From NCBI GenBank assembly GCA_017694945.1, contig JADIMA010000038.1, positions 1-40,083 of the forward strand: a DNA stretch of 40,083 nt. Reading direction: 5' to 3'. Source of the stretch: Candidatus Merdivivens pullicola (lineage in GTDB: Bacteria > Bacteroidota > Bacteroidia > Bacteroidales > UBA932). Below are positions 7,290 to 16,027 of the stretch, in pieces. The notes beneath the pieces are model-generated. The model was given only the letters and a program-made list of their open reading frames with translations. It did not search any database and was not told the origin of the DNA. The position numbers and the translations under genes were made by a program. Within the stretch, counting starts at the first letter, position 1; every line of letters begins with the position of its first letter.

Positions 7290-9443
7290 ATGAAAAGTTA
7301 TTCTACGGACAACATCAGGAACATAGTCCTCCTTGGCAGTACGCGCTCTGGCAAAACCACTTTGGCCGAAACCATGTTATATGAAGGAAAAGTTATCGAC
7401 CGCAGGGGTACTATAGAGGCAAAGACCACTGTATCCGACAATACGGAAGTCGAGCAGTTGTATCAGCGTTCAATCTATTCCACGCCGTTATATACGGAGT
7501 TTCTTAACAATAAACTGAACTTTGTAGATACTCCCGGTTCAGACGACTTTATCGGAGGCGTTATTTCGGCGTTCAAAGTATGCGACTCCGGCGTTTTGCT
7601 GATTAATGCACAGCAGGGCGTTGAAGTCGGTACGCAGATTTTCGCCCGTTATGCAGATGACCACAAGAAACCGATGGTTATCGCAGTCAATCAGTTAGAT
7701 TCCGAAAAGGCCAACTGGGAGACTACGCTTGATTCAATGAAGCAGCATTTCGGCAGCAAGCCTGTAGTTGTACAGTTTCCTATGGCCGTAGGCGCCGATT
7801 TCAACGGGTTCGTGGATATACTTAAGATGAAGGCCTATACTTTCAAGGATGAAAACGGCACACGCGAGGAAATCGAAATCCCTGCCCAGTTCGCCGACGA
7901 GGCGGAGGCCATGAGGGCTTCTCTGATAGAGATGGCGGCAGAGGCCGACGAGTCTTTAATGGAGAAATTCTTTGATGCCGGGGAACTTTCCGACGAGGAA
8001 ATGTACCAGGGACTTAAAATCGGCTTCCTCAAAGGTTTGATATATCCTGTATTTACGCTTTCCGGTAAAAAGGACATAGGCGTGAAGAGGCTGATGGAGT
8101 TCATTATCGATGTGGCTCCTTCTCCTGCTGAATATTCGGCAGTGACTACTGAAGGCGTAGAAGTCAAATGCAGTTCAGACGGCCCTACGTCGCTTTTCTT
8201 CTACAGGACGGCGGTTGAACAGCACCTTGGCGAGGTGTCTTATTTCAAGGTGATGTCAGGCAAACTCACCGAGGGCATGGATCTGGTAAATCCAGAAACA
8301 GGGGCAAAAGAAAGGGTGTCTGCAATATATGCGGTAGCCGGAAAGAAAAAGGAGAAAGTTACCGAAATGTTCGCCGGAGACCTCGGATGTACAGTCAAAC
8401 TCAAGACTGTGAAGACCAACCAGACTTTGGCGCAGCCTAACTGTGAGTATGTGTTTGAGCCGATACAGTTCCCTCAGTCCAAATTCCGTACTGCCATCAG
8501 GCCTATGGATGAAAAGGATTCTGAAAAACTGAGCGAAATCCTCAACCGTGCTTCAGCAGAAGACCCTACAATTGTAGTAGAATATGCTAAAGAATTGAAA
8601 CAAACCATATTGAGCGGCCAGGGAGAACTTCATATCAACATCCTTAAATGGCATATAAACAATGTCCACAAGATGGAAGTGGAACTCATGGCTCCGAGGA
8701 TTTCTTACAGGGAAACCATCACAAAGGTTGCCGCTGCCAACTACAGGCACAAGAAGCAGTCCGGCGGTGCCGGCCAGTTCGGTGAAGTCCACCTGCTTAT
8801 CGAACCTATAGTGGAAGGCGTGGAAGCCGGAAACAAGTTCAAGGTTGACGGAAGGGAACTCGTTCTCAATATCAAAGGCAAAGAAGAGTTTAACCTTGAC
8901 TGGGGCGGCAGGCTCGAGTTTTACAACTGCGTAGTCGGCGGTGCGATAGACGCCCGTTTCATGCCTGCAATCCTCAAAGGTATCATGGACAAGATGAGCG
9001 AAGGCCCGCTTACCGGTTCCTATGCGCGTGATATCAGGGTGTTTGTTTATGACGGCAAGATGCACCCGGTTGACTCGAATGAAATCTCGTTCGTGCTTGC
9101 CGCAAGGAACGCTTTCAAAGAAGCATTCCGCAATGCCGGCCCGAAAATCATGGAGCCTATTTACAATGTCGAGGTGCTGACCCCTACCGAGTACATGGGA
9201 GCCTGCATGTCCGATATGCAGAACAGGCGTGCAATCATAGAGGGTATGGGTACGACAAAAGGATTCGATGTACTTAAGGCAAGAGTCCCTCTGGCGGAAC
9301 TCTACAAATACTCGACTACTTTGTCATCACTTACTTCGGGCGCTGCTACATTTACGATGAACTTTGCCGATTACCAGCCGGTGCCTGCCGATGTTCAGGA
9401 AAAACTGCTCAAGGCATACATGGAAAGCGAAAAAGACGAATAG
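7290..9443 (+). CDS. EF-G paralogue (EF-G2 type) with altered GTPase motifs
   Basis: A translation-factor GTPase with the full EF-G layout (717 residues): G domain and its insert (about 1-285), domain II (about 290-385), III (about 400-475), IV (about 480-600) and V (about 605-690). The P-loop is GSTRSGKTT (16-24) and G4 is NQLD (134-137). Two usually invariant catalytic features are changed: switch II reads DTPGSDDF (80-87) with Ser84 where EF-G has the catalytic His of DTPGH, and the switch I RGIT motif becomes RSIY, so the Mg-binding Thr is Tyr63. In Bacteroides thetaiotaomicron an EF-G2 paralogue reported to promote translation without GTP hydrolysis under carbon starvation is the closest described counterpart I know. 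The gene has its own terminator and is not in a str operon, so a separate canonical fusA is expected. Confidence 0.9.
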   Translation: MKSYSTDNIRNIVLLGSTRSGKTTLAETMLYEGKVIDRRGTIEAKTTVSDNTEVEQLYQRSIYSTPLYTEFLNNKLNFVDTPGSDDFIGGVISAFKVCDSGVLLINAQQGVEVGTQIFARYADDHKKPMVIAVNQLDSEKANWETTLDSMKQHFGSKPVVVQFPMAVGADFNGFVDILKMKAYTFKDENGTREEIEIPAQFADEAEAMRASLIEMAAEADESLMEKFFDAGELSDEEMYQGLKIGFLKGLIYPVFTLSGKKDIGVKRLMEFIIDVAPSPAEYSAVTTEGVEVKCSSDGPTSLFFYRTAVEQHLGEVSYFKVMSGKLTEGMDLVNPETGAKERVSAIYAVAGKKKEKVTEMFAGDLGCTVKLKTVKTNQTLAQPNCEYVFEPIQFPQSKFRTAIRPMDEKDSEKLSEILNRASAEDPTIVVEYAKELKQTILSGQGELHINILKWHINNVHKMEVELMAPRISYRETITKVAAANYRHKKQSGGAGQFGEVHLLIEPIVEGVEAGNKFKVDGRELVLNIKGKEEFNLDWGGRLEFYNCVVGGAIDARFMPAILKGIMDKMSEGPLTGSYARDIRVFVYDGKMHPVDSNEISFVLAARNAFKEAFRNAGPKIMEPIYNVEVLTPTEYMGACMSDMQNRRAIIEGMGTTKGFDVLKARVPLAELYKYSTTLSSLTSGAATFTMNFADYQPVPADVQEKLLKAYMESEKDE

Positions 9444-9463
9444 TTCAAATATGCAGAAGTTTG

Positions 9464-9495
9464 GGCCGGTTCCGTAAATGGAGCCGGCCTTTTTT
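9464..9495 (+). terminator. Rho-independent terminator after the EF-G paralogue
   Basis: A 10-bp stem GGCCGGTTCC (9464-9473) pairs with GGAGCCGGCC (9480-9489) with one G-U pair and a 6-nt loop, and is followed by six T (9490-9495). It lies 20 bp after the stop codon. Confidence 0.9.
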
Positions 9496-9523
9496 GGCTT
9501 TTTCAGATTTATCCTTAACTTTG
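9493..9523 (+). promoter_or_regulatory. Promoter of the etfB-etfA-acyl-CoA dehydrogenase operon
   Basis: A -33 TTTG (9493-9496) is separated by 19 bp from the -7 box TAACTTTG (9516-9523), a good match to the Bacteroidota consensus TTTG-N19-21-TAnnTTTG. The etfB start lies 37 bp downstream of the -7 box. The -33 element is formed by the last bases of the preceding terminator T-tract. Confidence 0.7.
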
Positions 9524-9560
9524 CAGGTTGACTGATGTGAAATAACTAATAATTATATAT

Positions 9561-10454
9561 ATGAGTTTGAAAATAGTAGTATTGGCAAAACAAGTTCCTG
9601 ATACACGAAATGTCGGGAAGGATGCCATGAATGCCGACGGTACCATTAACCGCGCGGCACTTCCTGCAATCTTCAACCCCGAAGATTTGAACGCTTTAGA
9701 GCAGGCACTCCGTATAAAGGACACCTATCCCGGTTCGACAGTCACTTTGCTGACCATGGGGCCCGGAAGAGCGGCGGAGATTATCCGCGAAGGGCTTTAT
9801 CGTGGTGCTGACGGCGGTTATCTTCTGACAGACCGCGCTTTTGCCGGTGCGGATACTCTTGCAACTTCGTATGCACTTGCGACTGCCATTAAAAAGATAG
9901 GAGACTACGATATTATCATAGGAGGCCGTCAGGCAATTGACGGAGATACTGCTCAGGTCGGCCCGCAGGTGGCTGAAAAACTGGGTCTTACCCAGGTGAC
10001 ATACGCTGAAGAAATCCTGGCTCTCGATGAAAAGTCACGCAGGATTACCATCAAACGCCATATCGACGGAGGAGTGGAGACTGTCGAAGCACCGCTTCCG
10101 TTAGTCGTTACCGTGAATGGCAGTGCCGCCCCATGCCGTCCGCGCAATGCCAAACTGGTGCAGAAGTACAAAAGGGCGTTGGGCGTTCAGGAAAAGGCGG
10201 CTCTTTCCCAGAACGGTTCATCCCTTCCTTATGCCGACTTGTATGAAAAACGTCCGTACCTGAATATAGTGGAGTGGAGCGCGGCAGATGTGGATGCCGA
10301 CTTTTCGCAGTGCGGTCTGAGCGGCTCGCCGACGAAAGTCAAGACAATTGAAAGCATTTCTTTCCAGGCGAAGGAAAGTAAAACCCTTACCGGCAGCGAC
10401 GGCGATGTGGAAGGATTGATAGTAGAACTTTTAGCTAACCATACCATCGGATAA
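9561..10454 (+). CDS. etfB: Electron transfer flavoprotein, beta subunit (probable bifurcating type)
   Basis: EtfB pairs with EtfA to carry electrons between flavoproteins in the cytoplasm. The start MSLKIVVLAKQVPDT is the family signature, followed by FNPEDLNALEQAL (about 38-50). The loops DRAFAGADTLAT (91-102) and GGRQAIDGDTAQVGP (121-135) match those that hold the second, bifurcating FAD in clostridial EtfB (where the first reads DRAFGGADTLAT). On that basis I infer a bifurcating ETF that uses NADH to reduce both an enoyl-CoA via its dehydrogenase and ferredoxin. At 297 residues it is longer than the usual 250-265, with an extra C-terminal tail of about 35. etfA follows 2 bp later. Confidence 0.93.
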   Translation: MSLKIVVLAKQVPDTRNVGKDAMNADGTINRAALPAIFNPEDLNALEQALRIKDTYPGSTVTLLTMGPGRAAEIIREGLYRGADGGYLLTDRAFAGADTLATSYALATAIKKIGDYDIIIGGRQAIDGDTAQVGPQVAEKLGLTQVTYAEEILALDEKSRRITIKRHIDGGVETVEAPLPLVVTVNGSAAPCRPRNAKLVQKYKRALGVQEKAALSQNGSSLPYADLYEKRPYLNIVEWSAADVDADFSQCGLSGSPTKVKTIESISFQAKESKTLTGSDGDVEGLIVELLANHTIG

Positions 10455-10456
10455 TT

Positions 10457-11476
10457 ATGAATAACGTATTTGTATATCTTGAAATAGAAGGCACAACGGT
10501 CGCCGATGTCAGCCTTGAACTGTTGACAAAAGGCCGTAAACTGGCCACCAGGCTCGGTTGCCAGCTTGAAGCTATTGCCGCAGGCAGCGGGCTTGACGGC
10601 ATAGAATCCCAGGTAATGCCATACGGTGTTGACCGTCTTCATGTTTTTGATGCCCCGGGTTTGTTCCCATATACTTCGCTGCCTCATGCTTCGATACTGA
10701 TTAACCTTTTCAGGGAAGAAAAACCGCAGGTGTGCCTCATGGGAGCCACTGTGATAGGCCGCGACCTCGGCCCTCGTGTTTCTTCAGCGCTGACAAGCGG
10801 TCTGACGGCCGACTGTACCGCCCTTGAAATAGGAAACCATGAGGACAAGAGGGCAGGCAAGGTTTACAAAGACCTGCTTTATCAGATACGTCCGGCTTTC
10901 GGTGGAAACATAGTCGCTACTATCGTCAACCCGGAACACCGGCCTCAGATGGCCACTGTCCGCGAAGGCGTGATGAAGAAAGAGATACTCGATCCGGCAT
11001 ATAAAGGTGAAATCATCAGGCATGATGTTGCCAAGTATGTGCATGACACGGATTATGTGGTCAAAGTAATCGACCGCCATGTGGAAAAAGCCAAACACAA
11101 CCTGAAAGGAGCATCAATCGTAGTTGCAGGCGGATACGGCATGGGGTCGAAAGAAGGTTTCGACATGCTGTTCGAACTTGCAAAGGAACTTCATGCGGAA
11201 GTAGGCGCGAGCCGTGCGGCTGTCGATGCCGGCTTTGCGGATCATGACCGTCAGATAGGCCAGACAGGTATAACCGTCCGCCCTAAACTTTATATAGCAT
11301 GCGGAATCAGCGGACAGATACAGCACATCGCCGGAATGCAGGAGAGCGGCATCATCATATCAATCAACAATGATGAAAACGCCCCGATCAATTCTATCGC
11401 CGACTATGTCATCAACGGTACGGTCGAAGAAGTGATTCCTAAAATGATCAAGTATTACAAATCACACAGCAAGTAA
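10457..11476 (+). CDS. etfA: Electron transfer flavoprotein, alpha subunit
   Basis: The 339-residue partner of EtfB. The N-terminal half (about 1-180) is the AANH-type domain with ETTVADVSLELLTKGRKLA-like start (position 11 onward reads EGTTVADVSLELL). The C-terminal FAD-binding domain shows SKEGFDMLFELAKEL, GASRAAVDAGF (about 252-262), QIGQTGITVRPKLYIACGIS, and AGMQESGIIISINNDENAPI, all typical for binding the ADP part of FAD. It is 2 bp after etfB and 8 bp before the acyl-CoA dehydrogenase, so one operon and one complex are expected. Confidence 0.93.
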   Translation: MNNVFVYLEIEGTTVADVSLELLTKGRKLATRLGCQLEAIAAGSGLDGIESQVMPYGVDRLHVFDAPGLFPYTSLPHASILINLFREEKPQVCLMGATVIGRDLGPRVSSALTSGLTADCTALEIGNHEDKRAGKVYKDLLYQIRPAFGGNIVATIVNPEHRPQMATVREGVMKKEILDPAYKGEIIRHDVAKYVHDTDYVVKVIDRHVEKAKHNLKGASIVVAGGYGMGSKEGFDMLFELAKELHAEVGASRAAVDAGFADHDRQIGQTGITVRPKLYIACGISGQIQHIAGMQESGIIISINNDENAPINSIADYVINGTVEEVIPKMIKYYKSHSK

Positions 11477-11484
11477 TCAGTGCC

Positions 11485-13191
11485 ATGGCAAATTTTTATA
11501 AAGACATACCAGAATTGAAGTTCCATCTTGACAATCCTATGATGGAACGTATCTGCGAACTGAAAGAACGCGGGTACAGGGATAAAGACCAATATGACTA
11601 TGCTCCGCAGGATTATGCGGATGCACTGGATTCGTATGACAAGGTTTTGGAAATCACGGGCGAGATTACGGGGGAAACTATCGCCCCTAATGCCGAAGGT
11701 GTTGACCAGGAAGGGCCGCATCTTTCCAACGGACGCGTGGAGTACGCCAGCGGAACCAGGCAGAATCTGGATGCGATGGTAAAGGCCGGCCTTAACGGGA
11801 TGACGATGCCGCGTCGTTTCGGGGGGCTGAATTTCCCGATAACCCCATATACCATGTGTGCGGAAATCGTTGCAGCCGCCGATGCCGGTTTCGGCAATAT
11901 ATGGTCTTTGCAGGACTGCATAGAAACGCTCTATGAGTTCGGGAACGAGGATCAGCACAGCCGTTTCATCCCTCGTATATGTGCAGGTGAAACGATGTCT
12001 ATGGATTTGACCGAGCCGGATGCCGGAAGCGACTTGCAGAGCGTGATGTTGAAGGCTACGTATGACGAAGCCAACCAGTGCTGGAGGCTGAACGGTGTAA
12101 AACGTTTCATCACTAACGGCGACGCCGATATCCATCTGGTGCTTGCCCGTTCCGAGGAAGGCACAAAAGACGGACGAGGCTTGTCCATGTTCATCTATGA
12201 CAAGCGCGATGGCGGTGTGGATGTACGCCGTATTGAAAACAAACTCGGCATACACGGTTCTCCTACATGCGAACTTGTTTACAAGAACGCTCGCGCGGAA
12301 CTTTGCGGTAACCGCAAGTTCGGGCTTATCAGATATGTGATGGCCCTCATGAACGGCGCAAGGCTTGGCATTGCCGCACAGTCGGTAGGTCTGAGCCAGG
12401 CTGCTTACAACGAGGCTGTGGCCTATGCCAAGGATCGTCGTCAGTTCGGAAAGGCGATAATTGAGTTCCCGGCTGTTTATGACATGCTCGCTTCTATTAA
12501 GGCCAAACTGGATGCAGGCCGTGCATTGCTTTATCAGACTGCACGTTATGTGGATATTTACAAGGCTCTTGAAGATATTGCCCGCGAGCGTCAGCTTACA
12601 CCTGAAGAACGCCAGGAGCAGAAAAAATATTCCAAACTTGCCGATGCTTTCACTCCTCTTGCAAAAGGCATGAATTCAGAGTATGCAAACCAGAATGCGT
12701 ACGACTGTATCCAGGTTCACGGAGGCAGCGGTTTCATGCTTGAGTATGCCTGTCAGCGCATTTACCGTGATGCACGTATCACAAGCATATATGAAGGTAC
12801 TACGCAGTTGCAGGTCGTGGCGGCAATCCGTTATGTGACCAACGGGTCATATATTTCCATACTTCGGGAATATGAGCAGATTCCGGCAAGTGCCGAGATG
12901 CAGCCGCTTCTTGAGCGTGTAAAGGCGATGGCTGACAAGTTCGAGGCTTGTACCGAGTCGGTAAAGGCGGCCGACAATCAGGAACTCCATGATTTTCTGG
13001 CAAGGCGTCTTTACGAAATGGCAGCCGTCTGCGTGATGTCGCATCTGATTATCCAGGATGCCACCCGTGCTCCTGAAATGTTTGCAGTTTCGGCCAGGGT
13101 CTATGTGAATTATGCACAGGCTGAAGTTGAAAAGCACGAGACATTCATCAGGAACTTTACGACAGACCAGTTGGAAAATTACAGAAAATAA
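11485..13191 (+). CDS. Acyl-CoA dehydrogenase with C-terminal extension
   Basis: A flavin enzyme that interconverts acyl-CoA and 2-enoyl-CoA, passing electrons to or from the ETF encoded just upstream. The N-terminal helical domain is followed by the beta domain with the FAD signature LTEPDAGSDL (175-184) and the C-terminal core with YAKDRRQFGKAI (314-325). The catalytic base is Glu437 in SIYEGTTQLQ, at the position used by medium/short-chain enzymes. At 568 residues it exceeds the 380-residue core: an insert of charged helix lies near 360-385 (ERQLTPEERQEQKKYSK) and about 120 helical residues follow the core, as in longer bacterial acyl-CoA dehydrogenases. The operon with bifurcating-type ETF points to short-chain (for example crotonyl-CoA) reduction; the exact substrate is not determinable here. 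Confidence 0.92.
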   Translation: MANFYKDIPELKFHLDNPMMERICELKERGYRDKDQYDYAPQDYADALDSYDKVLEITGEITGETIAPNAEGVDQEGPHLSNGRVEYASGTRQNLDAMVKAGLNGMTMPRRFGGLNFPITPYTMCAEIVAAADAGFGNIWSLQDCIETLYEFGNEDQHSRFIPRICAGETMSMDLTEPDAGSDLQSVMLKATYDEANQCWRLNGVKRFITNGDADIHLVLARSEEGTKDGRGLSMFIYDKRDGGVDVRRIENKLGIHGSPTCELVYKNARAELCGNRKFGLIRYVMALMNGARLGIAAQSVGLSQAAYNEAVAYAKDRRQFGKAIIEFPAVYDMLASIKAKLDAGRALLYQTARYVDIYKALEDIARERQLTPEERQEQKKYSKLADAFTPLAKGMNSEYANQNAYDCIQVHGGSGFMLEYACQRIYRDARITSIYEGTTQLQVVAAIRYVTNGSYISILREYEQIPASAEMQPLLERVKAMADKFEACTESVKAADNQELHDFLARRLYEMAAVCVMSHLIIQDATRAPEMFAVSARVYVNYAQAEVEKHETFIRNFTTDQLENYRK

Positions 13192-13241
13192 GGTTTCGGG
13201 ATTCTGCCGGAAAAACAGGCAGGCTCTCCATTGACATGCAG

Positions 13242-13276
13242 CCCGTCCGGACGGATGTTTCCTCCGGGCGGGTTTT
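13242..13276 (+). terminator. Terminator after the acyl-CoA dehydrogenase operon
   Basis: CCCGTCCGGA (13242-13251) pairs with TCCGGGCGGG (13263-13272), a 10-bp stem with one G-U, an 11-nt loop and a short TTTT (13273-13276). A second overlapping hairpin, CCTCCGG (13261-13267) with CCGGAGG (13290-13296), is followed by another T-run, so this may be a tandem or competing pair. Confidence 0.7.
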
Positions 13277-13308
13277 CCGTGTTTGTATTCCGGAGGGTTT
13301 TCCCCGTT

Positions 13309-13359
13309 GTAAATTAATTTTACACTATTGTATGATTATTTTACATCATACGGTTTTTT
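13309..13359. repeat. AT-rich inverted repeats upstream of the permease gene
   Basis: GTAAA-TTAAT-TTTAC lies at 13309-13323 and a perfect 7-bp inverted repeat GTATGAT (13330-13336) / ATCATAC (13345-13351) follows with an 8-bp gap. The second is followed by GG and six T, so it could be a weak terminator or an operator for the permease gene. The rest of the 255-bp gap has no recognisable ORF or convincing TAnnTTTG box. Confidence 0.45.
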
Positions 13360-13446
13360 GTGTTTTCTAATGGACTGACCGTTAATGCATTGTGATTGTG
13401 CAGCGGTTTTTGTTGCACGTATGCGTCAATGTAACGGTTTGCGGCA

Positions 13447-15832
13447 ATGAAATCTTTTTTTCGTTTTTTAGGACGGAACAAACTATATTCATTGATAAAT
13501 GTCACTGGTTTCGTGTTTTCCATGGCCTTTGTCATCCTGACAGCGGCCTATACATGGCATGAAAGCACGGTGGATCGTTTTCATAAAGATGCCGGAAGGA
13601 TTTATTTATTAATGAACAGGACTTGCGATGGATGGTGGGAAGAAGGCGATGCATTTCCTGTAGCGGGATGGTACAAAGAGACATTTCCCGATGTTGAAGA
13701 TGTATGTGCGGTGTCGGTATGTGACGCTGTTCTGTATGGACAATTTTTTTATTTTCTTCTCATATCCTTTGTTGGAGGGAACTCCGGAAACGGTATTGGG
13801 CGATCCTTATGCCGCAGTGGTAAGCGAGAGTTTTGCGAATAAAATGTTCGGTGATGCTGATCCGTTGGGGAAACCATTGAAAATCAGCGATTCTACAGTA
13901 GTGACAATAAGGGGCGTGATGAAGGATTTCAACAGGACGATGTTGCCTGATGCAGATCTGATTCTCAGGGTTGAAAGACTGCCGGAATTCAACAGGAATT
14001 TTTCTATGGAGGGCCTGAACAGTTCATCTTCGTCCATTACATATATCAAAGCGGCTCCAGGGATAGACATGAACATCCATCGTGAGGATGCCCTGAAAAT
14101 GTACAGTCGGAATGCGTACTGGATTTTCAATGCGGCGGACTTCCCTTTTGCCAATACGGATGTCCGTTTTGTCAAGTTGGATGAGGCATATTTTTTCAAT
14201 AACGGGCAATATTCTTCCATATTGGATTCCGATACGGATGCCAATGAGTTTGCAGGCAGGTATTCTCTTCATTTCGGCGACAGGAATCTGGTGCAACTGC
14301 TGTGGATACTGGTCGTGCTTGTAATGGTCTTCTCATTGTTCAATTATATCAACTTGTCAGTAGCACAGGCGGGGTTCCGCTATAAGGAATCCGCCACGAG
14401 GCGGTTAGTGGGGGCTTCAAGGCTGTCTGTCTATACAAGGCTGATGGCCGAGTCTTTATGTATGGCTTCGCTGTCGTTCGTGCTGGCTTTGTCTTTGGCC
14501 TTTGCTCTCCGACCTTATGCGGAAAGGCTTCTGCAAAGTGAAATAGACTTGTCCGTGCTCATGTCTCCTGGCGGAATTGCAGTATGTGTGCTGCTGGTGC
14601 TCTTCGTTTCGTTCATGTCGGGTATGCTGCCTTCATACATTGTGGCTTCCGTCAGGCCGATAGAGATGGTAAACGGTACTTCCAGATATTTGTTGAAAAA
14701 AACCATAGGGGATATTTTCCTTGGAGTCCAGATTGCCGTAACATTCGTACTGCTTTCTCTGGCTTTTGTTACAGGACGTCAGACTTATTCGATGTGCAAT
14801 GCGCCTTTAGGCTATGAGACAGCAGATATATTGTATGCTGACTGTTTTATCCCTGTGGTTTTTGAAAAAGGGGGTAAAGAGGCGTTCTGTTCGGCGGCAG
14901 AGACAATCGCCGGCATTCCCGGTGTCTCCCGTGTCGGTGTGGCGACATCATTGCCTACGGCAGGTCGTAACAGTATTATGGACGAGTACAATCACAGGAG
15001 TATGACAGCCGATTGGGTGGAGGTCGATTCAACAGCATTTTCTATCATGGGTTTCAATGTGTTGAGGGACAATGGCACGGATGTCGGGGGAGCATGCTTT
15101 CTGTCGCGCGGCGGTTATGAAGCCATGGGTTTGCCGACGGATGCTTCTTATGTGGATGTGGGTGATGAATATTCTTCGTATTTCGAGACCATAGTCTTGC
15201 GCGGCATGATAGAAGACATCAGGCAGACTAATATTCTTAGTGTCCCGGAACCGACATTCGTGAGTGTCTATAATCATTGGGACGAAACGGACAGCCCTTT
15301 TACGACGATTGTTGTGGAAGTGTCGGGAGACCATGCCGGAGTTTGTAATTCTGTCAATAGAGTTCTTGATGATAACTTTCCAGGGAATTCGGATGTTGAA
15401 GCCGCCTTTCTCAATGACAAAGTGCATGATTCATTTATCCAGCAGTTCCGTTTGAACAAGATACTTGTATGTTTTGCAGTAGTGGCCTTGGTCATTTCGG
15501 TCATAGGGCTCGTGGCGATGTCGTTATTTTATATGCGCCAGAGGTCGCATGACATATCCATACGGAAGGTCTTCGGGGCAGACAATCGCCAGTCGTTCAT
15601 ATATTTGGTCTCCCCTTTCATGCTGTATTCCGTCATAGGCATTGCAGCAGGATGCCCCCTCGCATGGTATCTGACGGATGCGTGGTTGTCAGGCTTTTCT
15701 TATCATGTTTCCGGTATCGGCTGGTACATGCTGGTTACGGCGATATTCTGCCTTGCGGTGTCTTATGCGGCAGTGAGTATCCAGGGACGTATTGTCTCCC
15801 GTGTAAATCCTGTTGATAATATCAGGATGTGA
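13447..15832 (+). pseudogene. FtsX/MacB-type ABC transporter permease, split by a +1 frameshift
   Basis: Two overlapping frames form one protein. Frame 1 (13447 on) gives MKSFFRFLGRNKLYSLINV through CDAVLYGQFF; frame 2 resumes as IFFSYPLLEGTPETVLGD and runs to NPVDNIRM at 15829. Removing one T from the T7 run at 13744-13750 joins them into 794 residues, a normal length for Bacteroidota permeases of this family. The joined protein has an N-terminal membrane segment, a MacB-like periplasmic domain, and two FtsX blocks for eight membrane spans in all. Such permeases usually work with an ATPase in export or lipoprotein handling; none is encoded next to it. The shift may be a real mutation, a phase-variable tract, transcriptional slippage or a sequencing error. 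It stands alone between a terminator and the tRNA-Ser repeats. Confidence 0.85.
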
Positions 15833-15834
15833 AC

Positions 15835-15938
15835 GGTATCCGACCTTATGTGAACGGTGTTCCCAACGGCCGTCATACAAAAGCAGCAGCCAGTCTTTTG
15901 ACTGACGGCCACATCGCCTTTGCGGTGAAAGGGGGATT
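15835..15938. repeat. Copy 1 of a 104-bp direct repeat (tRNA-Ser 3' flank)
   Basis: This segment repeats at 16028-16131, offset by exactly 193 bp, with a single visible difference (GCAGCAGCC here, GCAGCCGCC there). Its last 16 bases (15923-15938) equal the 3' end of the tRNA-Ser gene: discriminator base, acceptor strand and the 3' side of the T-stem. It begins 2 bp after the permease stop codon. Inside are an inverted repeat GGCCGTCA/TGACGGCC and the hairpin CAGTCTTTTGACTG. Confidence 0.85.
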
Positions 15939-15964
15939 GTGCTCGCTTCGCTGTGCATTCCCCC
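15931..15964. repeat. Hairpin replacing the T-arm in the tRNA-Ser fragment
   Basis: GGGGGA (15931-15936), part of the duplicated tRNA 3' end, pairs with TCCCCC (15959-15964) in the unique spacer. The spacer thus restores a stem where the real tRNA has its T-arm, with a longer loop. The remaining spacer up to 16027 contains a further GC-rich hairpin around GGCTGCTGCTCCGCAGCC. Confidence 0.5.
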
Positions 15965-16027
15965 GTCCCTTGCCGGGAGGGCCCTTGCAAAGTCTGATGT
16001 GGCTGCTGCTCCGCAGCCGTCTGCCTT

